64,000 nucleotides of DNA, taken from contig JADLBX010000045.1 of NCBI GenBank assembly GCA_020847435.1, forward strand, positions 87,229-151,228, read 5' to 3'. The notes under the pieces were generated by a model that was not told the DNA's origin, made no database searches, and worked only from the letters and a program-made list of their open reading frames with translations. This document shows positions 58,243-64,000 of the stretch, one piece after another (the first letter of the stretch is position 1; each line of letters opens with the position of its first letter). The translations under genes were made by a program, and so were the position numbers. Source of the stretch: Anaerolineales bacterium. GTDB lineage: Bacteria > Chloroflexota > Anaerolineae > Anaerolineales > Villigracilaceae.

Positions 58243-59889
58243 ATGGCTAAGCAAGGAAAATTGAAGATCATTCCCCTGGGGGGGCTCGGGGAAGTAGGCA
58301 AGAACATGACCGCCTACGAATTCCAGAACCAGATTCTGGTCGTTGACGCGGGCATCATGTTCCCCACCAACGATATGATCGGGATCGATTACATCGTCCC
58401 CGATTACGAATATTTACGCGGCAGGGCGGGCAACGTGGTCGGCATCGTCATCACGCACGGACACGAAGACCACATCGGCGCGATCCATCATCTACTGAAC
58501 GACATCAACGTGCCAGTGTATGCGACGCCGCTCACCCTCGGACTCATCGAGGGCAAGCTGGCGCGTAACAACGCATCGGCAAAAGCCGAATTGACGACAG
58601 TGGAAGCGGGCGGCTCGGTGGAGATCGGACCGTTCAAAGTGGAGTTTTTCCACGTCTGCCATTCGATTCCCGACGCGGTGGCGCTGGGCATCACGACTCC
58701 CGCTGGGCTCGTCGTGCACATGAGCGATTTCAAATTCGATCATACGCCTGTGGACGGCTGGCCCACCGACTACGCCAAACTCGCCGAGTTCGCGCGCCGC
58801 GGCGTGGACGTGTTGCTCTCCGATTCAACCAACGCCGAACGCCCAGGCTGGACTCCGTCTGAGAAAGTGATCGGTCCCGCGTTCGACAAAGTGTTTGCCG
58901 AAGCGCAGGGACGCGTCATCGTCGCGACGTTTGCGTCGCTGATCTCGCGCGTTCAGCAAGTGGCAGACGCCGCCGCAAAACACGGACGCAAGATGACCCT
59001 CGCCGGTCCGAGCATGGTGGACAACGTGAAGATCGCCCGCAAGTTGGGCTATCTCGACATCCCCGACGATCTGCTCGTGCCGATTGACCAAGCGCTGAAA
59101 ATGCAGGATCACAAAGTGGCGATCATGTGCACCGGTTCACAGGGCGAACCATCGTCCATTGTGGGACGACTCTCCGCCGGAACGAACCGTCAATTCGATT
59201 TGAAACAAGGCGACACGGTTGTGCTGTCGTCGCATCCCATCCCCGGCAACGAAGAGACCATCAGCCGCACGATCAACCGCCTGATGCATCGAGGCGCGGA
59301 AGTTATCTACGACGCGATTGCGCCGGTTCACGTGTCGGGTCACGCCTCGCAGGAGGAACAAAAACTCCTCATCAGCCTCGTTCGACCGAAGCACTTCATC
59401 CCCATTCACGGCGAACTGCGTCACCTCAGACGACACGGAAAACTCGCGGTCGAAGTCGGCGTGGAAGAAGAAAATGTGATGGTCGTCGAGAATGGTCAGA
59501 TCGTTGTGTTGGCGGGTGGAAAACTCACGCTCGGCGAACGCATCCCCGGCGGCTACGTGTTCGTAGACGGCGACTCGGTCGGCGAAATTGATTTCGGCGT
59601 GATGCGCGAACGCGAAAAACTCGCGCGCGCCGGCATCTTCCTCATTGACATCAGCGTGGACAAACTCAACGGGCGGCTTTTGCACGACCCCGAGATCATC
59701 ACGCGCGGTTTCGTCTCGCCTGAAGACGCCGAAGAACTTTTGCCCGAAGTCCGCAAACACATCATGGACGTGGTCAACAACGGCGGCTGGGAAAGCGAAA
59801 AAGACATCGCCAACGCGGTGCGCTCGTATCTGTATGAAGAGACCAAGCGCAGACCGATGGTGTTGGTTACCCTGAGTAGAGCGAATTAA
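58243..59889 (+). CDS. Ribonuclease J
   Basis: A 548-residue metallo-beta-lactamase/beta-CASP nuclease. KIIPLGGLGEVGKNMTAYEF is the typical start; HGHEDHIGAI is the zinc-binding HxHxDH motif; VHMSDFKFD and SDSTNAERPGWTPSE follow; the beta-CASP part has CTGSQGEPSSIVGRLS and SSHPIPGNE; the C-terminal domain is short. It is an endo- and 5'-exonuclease in mRNA decay and rRNA maturation. GTGAGG lies about 13 nt before ATG. A promoter, candidate attenuator and hairpin precede it. It ends at a palindrome-pair hairpin shared with mutY. Confidence 0.94.
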   Translation: MAKQGKLKIIPLGGLGEVGKNMTAYEFQNQILVVDAGIMFPTNDMIGIDYIVPDYEYLRGRAGNVVGIVITHGHEDHIGAIHHLLNDINVPVYATPLTLGLIEGKLARNNASAKAELTTVEAGGSVEIGPFKVEFFHVCHSIPDAVALGITTPAGLVVHMSDFKFDHTPVDGWPTDYAKLAEFARRGVDVLLSDSTNAERPGWTPSEKVIGPAFDKVFAEAQGRVIVATFASLISRVQQVADAAAKHGRKMTLAGPSMVDNVKIARKLGYLDIPDDLLVPIDQALKMQDHKVAIMCTGSQGEPSSIVGRLSAGTNRQFDLKQGDTVVLSSHPIPGNEETISRTINRLMHRGAEVIYDAIAPVHVSGHASQEEQKLLISLVRPKHFIPIHGELRHLRRHGKLAVEVGVEEENVMVVENGQIVVLAGGKLTLGERIPGGYVFVDGDSVGEIDFGVMREREKLARAGIFLIDISVDKLNGRLLHDPEIITRGFVSPEDAEELLPEVRKHIMDVVNNGGWESEKDIANAVRSYLYEETKRRPMVLVTLSRAN

Positions 59890-59892
59890 AAC

Positions 59893-59927
59893 AAAGTGAC
59901 AGTCACTTCAAAAGTGACTGTCACTTT
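59893..59927. terminator. Palindrome-pair hairpin acting as bidirectional terminator
   Basis: AAAGTGACAGTCACTT (59893–59908), CAA, AAGTGACTGTCACTTT (59912–59927). Each half is AAGTGAC-N-GTCACTT and the second is the inverted copy. T-tracts follow on both strands, and the element sits at the shared 3' ends of the convergent RNase J and MutY genes, overlapping the mutY stop. It has the same design as the hairpins at 41191, 49914 and 50843. Confidence 0.75.
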
Positions 59928-60978
59928 TTACTTTCCTCGCAATCGCCCGATCAACTTTCCCCATCGGATACTTCCCCAAATCTTTCAACCGAATCCATTT
60001 CAAATTTTCGCCCATCGCTTTTGACGATACATCACATCGAAACGCGTAGACGGTGACTTTGAAATGCGAATACGTATGCTCCACAACTGCAAGGGGATAT
60101 AGACCTCGCTTCATTCTGACCTTCAACCTGTATGCCGCCCTCAGAGCGGACTCGACCTCCCCAGCCGCGTCGCCTTCGACTCGCGCGCTGGGGAATTCCC
60201 ACATCCCGGCGAGCAATCCTTTCGATGGGCGTTGCGCTAGCAACACGTAGAGCGAATTAGCAATTCGCTCCACAATCACCGCCGCCGCGTGGACGTAATG
60301 CGGCACAATTTTCTTCGCCACCTTCACCGGTCGCAAATGCTGAACACCTCGCGCCTTCGCTTTGCAATCCCTCGCCAGCGGACAAACTTCACAGCGCGGG
60401 TTCTTCGGCACACAAACTGTCGCGCCTAAATCCATCAAAGCTTGGTTGAAATCCGCCGCTCTGCCTTTGGGTAAATTCTCGTATGCGATTTTCCAGAGTA
60501 ATTTCTCCCCCTCCGTTGAATTGACGGGCCTCTTCACATCGAACAGCCGCGCATAGACTCGTTTCAAGTTGCCATCGAGCGCAGGCTCGTCTATGCCGAA
60601 GATAATCGAAGCCAACGCGCCTGCCGTATAGCGTCCAATGCCCGGTAATTTCCACAGTTCATCCACATCGCGCGGAAGTTTCCCGCCATATTCATCAACC
60701 ACGATCTTCGCGGCTTTGTGGAAGTTTCGCGCGCGGCTGTAATAGCCGAGTCCCTCCCACGCGTTCAACACCTCCCGCTCGGAGGCCTTTGCCAACGCGC
60801 GTACATTCGGAAACAACTTCATCCATTTTTTGAAATAGGGAATCACCGTCTCCACCCGCGTTTGCTGGAGCATGATCTCGGAGACCCACACGGCGTAGGG
60901 ATTACGATGTCCGCGCCATGGGAGAGTCCGTTTGTTTTTGTGGTACCAGTTTAAGAGGTGAGTGGAGAAATGGGGCAT
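59908..60978 (-). CDS. mutY: A/G-specific adenine glycosylase MutY
   Basis: A 356-residue base-excision repair enzyme. VSEIMLQQTRVETVIPYF holds the catalytic Glu region; LPGIGRYTAGALASIIFG is the helix-hairpin-helix; EPALDGNLKRVYARLF contains the catalytic Asp; CVPKNPRCEVCPLARDC is the [4Fe-4S] loop (C-x6-C-x2-C-x5-C). The C-terminal NUDIX-like domain (WEFPSARVEGDA; EHTYSHFKVTVYAF) recognises 8-oxoguanine. It removes adenine opposite 8-oxoguanine. Confidence 0.94.
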   Translation of the reverse strand: MPHFSTHLLNWYHKNKRTLPWRGHRNPYAVWVSEIMLQQTRVETVIPYFKKWMKLFPNVRALAKASEREVLNAWEGLGYYSRARNFHKAAKIVVDEYGGKLPRDVDELWKLPGIGRYTAGALASIIFGIDEPALDGNLKRVYARLFDVKRPVNSTEGEKLLWKIAYENLPKGRAADFNQALMDLGATVCVPKNPRCEVCPLARDCKAKARGVQHLRPVKVAKKIVPHYVHAAAVIVERIANSLYVLLAQRPSKGLLAGMWEFPSARVEGDAAGEVESALRAAYRLKVRMKRGLYPLAVVEHTYSHFKVTVYAFRCDVSSKAMGENLKWIRLKDLGKYPMGKVDRAIARKVKSDSHF

Positions 60979-60991
60979 TTGGAAACAAATG

Positions 60992-61037
60992 GTGGTTGAG
61001 TAGCCCGAAGCACTAGCGAAGGGCGTATCGAAACCAC
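60992..61037. repeat. Dispersed-type inverted repeat GTGGTT ... AACCAC
   Basis: GTGGTT (60992–60997) and AACCAC (61032–61037) enclose GAGTAGCCCGAAG and GCGAAGGGCGTATCG, text that resembles a repeat family common between genes of environmental bacteria. It lies between mutY and the downstream end of the large membrane protein gene. Confidence 0.45.
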
Positions 61038-61050
61038 AGAGTCAGGCATA

Positions 61051-63489
61051 TTATGGATTACACGATTCGTTTAATGCTTCCGCTTGATACGCCTCATCCA
61101 ATTTAGGGAAGAAAAGCCAACGCGCTTCGATGTAATTTGCGCGTTGGCATCCGACCACGATCACATCCGCGCCGTGAGTCAATTTGACGGGCTGGTCTGC
61201 GGGGAAGATGACACTATGAGCGCCGGTGTTCAAGACAATAAACCCAAGCCGCGAAAAATCACGGACGGAGTAGATCGCCCATGGGGTTGTGGAAAAAATC
61301 CCGTCATTGCGGCGGAAGAAGCGCGGATAAAGCAACTCACCTTCGAGAATTATAGAATTTGGCTGAGATAAAAATTCTTCCACAGACGAGTCTTGGAGAA
61401 TTACCCGCGTTTTCAATTCATCGGCTGTTGACGTGTAACGCGGCTGGGCGATCCCTTCCGCAAGCCAGGGAAGTGAACCAGCCAAAACAAATGCGACGAT
61501 AAGAATAGCATGTTTTGATTTACTTGGTATATCACGCCGCTCACTTTGACTCAGTGCAACTGCGTCAAGAACTTTTAGATTTGAAACATTCGCCCCAAAA
61601 AGAGACGCAAACCAAACCAAAATTTCAATCGCGCCGATGCCGAAGTAGAAGTAGACGATCCAGTCAATGGGCAGGTTATATCGCCACGAGGAAAAGCGCG
61701 AGATGCCGTTCGCTAATGCGTAGCCAACGCTGAACGCCAGCGGAGTCAACCCGGCCCATTTGAAGCGACTCCACGATGCGCCAATGCCGATGGCGATGAC
61801 CGCGAGATAGAAAATGACCAGCGCGAAGTTATACCATTCGAGAGTCCCGTTCCACTCGATCCAATATAAATTGACCGGGGCGCGGAGTCCGTTGAAGGGT
61901 TCGATGAGGGGCAAAGAGAGCAATCCGCCGATCTCGGTGTTGAGGAAGTGATTCGTCACGAAGCCAGCCACGAAGCCGGGGTTTTCAAGCGTGAACGTGA
62001 GCAGGCGATTCCCGAGGCTTTCCTTTTCAAAATCGAACTGGCTGATATCCAAATTCCCTTCAAAGGAATATTGCGAAAAAATGACCGCCATCTGCGAAGG
62101 ATCGTCGAAAGCGAATTGACCGACGATTCGATAATTGTGAATCAGCCACGGCGTAATGGTCGCGGTCATCACCAAGCCAAAGGTGACGCAAGCGAGGAAC
62201 CAATTTTTCATCTTTCTTTGATAAGCAAAGAATGCAAGGATGAAGACAAATGGCAAGGAGATCAGCGATTGCGTGCGGAGCAACAGCAATAGCCCGAACG
62301 ATCCGCCTGCGATGATCGCCGACTTCATGTCGCGGCGTTCAAGCCAACGGATGACGACGAGCATCACGAATGCGATCCCCATCGAGGTGGCGAAATCGGT
62401 GATGAACATCTTCGTACTGGCGGTGCGCGTGTTGGAGGAGATCCACAGCGTGGTGAGCTCGCGGAAGATGGCGAAGAGGGCGACCGTCACACCGGCGGCG
62501 CGGGAGTGGAGTTTCGCTCCGAGAAAATACAACGCAACGGGGAACAACGCGAACACCAACGTCTGCGCGGCGATGACTTTGACGTAGTCCTGCCCGAACA
62601 GAAAATGGAGCGCGGCGAGGAAGGTCACATACAAGGGACGCGGTGCGATGTTGCCGAGATAGTCCGTGCCGATGAGCAGGGATTGAGAGAGGTAGTCGTA
62701 AAATCCCGCGTCGGAATATGGGAAGGGAGTTGTATATGGAGGCGTGATGGGCGCGTAGAAACTGTTTTTCAGCGAATCAACTGGAACGGAGAGCCAGAGG
62801 GTGGAGGCGGTGAGGTAGATAGCGAGGGGTAGAAGAAAATTGAGAATTGGAGAATTGGAGAATTTTGTAATTGGTAATTGGTAATTGGTAATTGTGTAAT
62901 TGCGTAATTGGTAAATGAGGATGGTGGCGCCGAGGAGGATGGAGAGGAGGAATTGCCAGCCAAGAATCGGGACGCCGGGTTCGCCCCAGTAGGCGGTGTC
63001 TTTGGTGATGCCGAGTTTGGAGAGGGAGACAAATAGGAGCAAGAGGAGCAAAAGAGCAAAAACGGCAAATGAAGCAACAAAGATTGGTTTGTTTTGTTTG
63101 AGCGCGTCGAGGTGGAATCCGTTTTTGAGGTGGAGGAGGTAGAGGGCGAATTGAATCGAGAGCGCGAGCAGATACCACAATAGCGGACTGAGTCGCGTGT
63201 AGAGCGGGAGAAAAGCTTCGGGGTTGAGATAACGCAAAAGAAACAGGATCAGGCTGAACGTCAGAGAGAGAAGCGTGACGAGGAGGATGAGAGAGGTCCG
63301 CGCGAGGCGATCAAGTTGAGGCGGGCGAAAGGCGAACCATGCCGACATCAGCATCAAAGAAAAAATGATGGCGCTGAGGGCGAGTCGCGCGGGTGAAAGA
63401 CTCGCGCCTTCGGATGGAATCAAAAGGAGCGCGACCAGTGCGACCGCGCCCTCGATTGAGCATAAAAAATAGAACCAACGCGATTTCAT
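61051..63489 (-). CDS. Large polytopic membrane protein, glycosyltransferase-like
   Basis: An 812-residue protein with about 14–16 hydrophobic segments. PYSDAGFYDYLSQSLLIG after the first helical block, PRPLYVTFLAALHFLFG and NTRTASTKMFITDFATSMG suggest a GT-C fold (ArnT/PMT-like) with an outside catalytic loop carrying Asp, but no family match is certain. The C-terminal ~90 residues are soluble and face outside. An AATT-ended 7/8-bp tandem array (62841–62916) lies in frame and encodes NYTITNYQLPITKF in a loop. ATG directly follows the stop of the upstream small gene. Confidence 0.72.
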   Translation of the reverse strand: MKSRWFYFLCSIEGAVALVALLLIPSEGASLSPARLALSAIIFSLMLMSAWFAFRPPQLDRLARTSLILLVTLLSLTFSLILFLLRYLNPEAFLPLYTRLSPLLWYLLALSIQFALYLLHLKNGFHLDALKQNKPIFVASFAVFALLLLLLLFVSLSKLGITKDTAYWGEPGVPILGWQFLLSILLGATILIYQLRNYTITNYQLPITKFSNSPILNFLLPLAIYLTASTLWLSVPVDSLKNSFYAPITPPYTTPFPYSDAGFYDYLSQSLLIGTDYLGNIAPRPLYVTFLAALHFLFGQDYVKVIAAQTLVFALFPVALYFLGAKLHSRAAGVTVALFAIFRELTTLWISSNTRTASTKMFITDFATSMGIAFVMLVVIRWLERRDMKSAIIAGGSFGLLLLLRTQSLISLPFVFILAFFAYQRKMKNWFLACVTFGLVMTATITPWLIHNYRIVGQFAFDDPSQMAVIFSQYSFEGNLDISQFDFEKESLGNRLLTFTLENPGFVAGFVTNHFLNTEIGGLLSLPLIEPFNGLRAPVNLYWIEWNGTLEWYNFALVIFYLAVIAIGIGASWSRFKWAGLTPLAFSVGYALANGISRFSSWRYNLPIDWIVYFYFGIGAIEILVWFASLFGANVSNLKVLDAVALSQSERRDIPSKSKHAILIVAFVLAGSLPWLAEGIAQPRYTSTADELKTRVILQDSSVEEFLSQPNSIILEGELLYPRFFRRNDGIFSTTPWAIYSVRDFSRLGFIVLNTGAHSVIFPADQPVKLTHGADVIVVGCQRANYIEARWLFFPKLDEAYQAEALNESCNP
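62841..62916. repeat. In-frame tandem array of AATT-ended 7/8-mers
   Basis: Units TGAGAATT, GGAGAATT, GGAGAATT, TTGTAATT, GGTAATT (three times), GTGTAATT, GCGTAATT, GGTAAAT follow without gaps. They lie inside the large membrane protein gene and read through on the minus strand as an Asn/Tyr/Thr/Ile-rich loop. The units resemble those of the intergenic array at 32499. Confidence 0.75.
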
Positions 63490-63807
63490 TTAATTGTTCG
63501 GCGAATAGAATTGAAATCCACTGCGCGCTTGCACAACTTTGTATGAAAAATTTTTGACGTAGCCGAAGAGTTTATCCTGCAAGATCGCCCAGTCGGGCGA
63601 ATCGATGACGCGCCGCGCTTCGACCATGTCTGCGGCGAGCAAGCCGACTTGAATTTGCGGGTACGAGCCGTAGATGGTCGCCCACGCTTCGGCGGGTTGC
63701 AAGCCGAGGCGCTGCACGCCGGGAATAAATTCGCCGATGATGAATTCGAAATATTCCTGATCGCGGTCGCCGGCGATGTCCCATGTCATCAAAACTTTAA
63801 CTGCCAT
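63490..63807 (-). CDS. Conserved small protein, possible dimeric alpha/beta-barrel fold
   Basis: A 105-residue soluble protein. VKVLMTWDIAGDRDQEYFEF at the start, PAEAWATIYGSYPQIQVGLL in the middle and a helix with ARRVIDSPDWAILQDKL suggest a ferredoxin-like alpha+beta fold as in dimeric alpha/beta-barrel proteins. I cannot name the family. AAAGGA precedes ATG by 8 nt. Its stop touches the start of the large membrane protein gene, so the two are cotranscribed. Confidence 0.65.
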   Translation of the reverse strand: MAVKVLMTWDIAGDRDQEYFEFIIGEFIPGVQRLGLQPAEAWATIYGSYPQIQVGLLAADMVEARRVIDSPDWAILQDKLFGYVKNFSYKVVQARSGFQFYSPNN

Positions 63808-63821
63808 TGTTTCCTTTTATG

Positions 63822-63903
63822 TCACTCTGAGGAGCCGCATTTAGGCGACGAAGAGTCTTGCTCGTGGCGAGGAGATTCTTCGCTCCCTACGGTCGCTCCA
63901 TTA
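63822..63903. repeat. Possible dispersed intergenic repeat
   Basis: GTCACTCTGAGGAGCC near 63822, then GCGACGAAGAG and GAGATTCTTCGCTCCC resemble the GTCATTCTGAG...GAAGAATCT type of repeat found in many bacterial genomes. No gene is visible from 63808 to the end of the window. Confidence 0.35.
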
Positions 63904-64000
63904 GACTTGAAGTAGTATTGGAGTTGCCAAACAAGGGCTGAACAAGTCTAGAGCCGCTCACGAGGCAAACGCCGAGTCAAACTCAAATTCTGAAGCAGAC

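Overview
The window is 64 kb of bacterial chromosome without rRNA, tRNA, CRISPR array or transposase gene. No marker gives a taxon. The gene content (fabG–Asp23–nusB–tatA–tatC cluster, TIGR01906-type membrane protein, NBR1-type Ig lipoprotein, DUF4404 protein, lone class II B12-dependent ribonucleotide reductase with NrdR, RNase J, many ArnT-like membrane glycosyltransferases) fits an anaerobic or microaerophilic Chloroflexota bacterium, most likely Anaerolineae; this placement is inference.

Region 1 (about 1–28,000, all on the minus strand) is one very large surface-polysaccharide locus. It has 24 tightly packed genes, many joined by ATGA, GTGA, TTGA or TGATG overlaps: about ten cytoplasmic glycosyltransferases (GT2, GT4, GT10), two polytopic ArnT/GT39-like transferases, a Wzx-type flippase, two NAD-dependent sugar epimerases/dehydratases, two Gfo/Idh/MocA oxidoreductases, a methyltransferase, two radical SAM enzymes (one B12-binding, one SPASM), a GH30-type lipoprotein overlapping a ferric-reductase-like membrane protein, and a FAD oxidoreductase running off the left edge. 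Its upstream end is marked by a decayed gene (about 28,000–28,320).

Region 2 (28,500–40,100, mostly plus) holds a membrane-bound spermidine-synthase-like protein, the TIGR01906 protein, the fabG–Asp23–nusB–tatA–tatC cluster, a large secreted multidomain protein with starch-binding-like domains and a TIM-barrel-like end, and a penicillin-acylase-family Ntn hydrolase.

Region 3 (40,100–50,000) carries VanZ-like and DedA membrane proteins, an S9 peptidase, MnmA with its sulfur donor cysteine desulfurase, a NBR1-Ig lipoprotein, two small helical proteins, an SDR and a secreted CAP/LysM protein.

Region 4 (50,000–64,000) holds a HEPN/MNT nucleotidyltransferase pair next to the class II ribonucleotide reductase and nrdR, two alpha/beta hydrolase genes (one fused to an acyl-CoA-ligase-like domain), RNase J, MutY and a large glycosyltransferase-like membrane protein.

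The most unusual signals are non-coding. The 3' end of the ribonucleotide reductase gene is duplicated on the far side of the HEPN/MNT pair. Several hairpins share a palindrome–spacer–inverted-palindrome design. A 143-bp MITE-like element has 10-bp flanking direct repeats. A strong promoter and an intrinsic terminator delimit a ~100-nt RNA upstream of RNase J. Degenerate 7/8-bp tandem arrays occur at three places, and at least five genes have a -10 box so close to ATG that the mRNA should be leaderless or nearly so.
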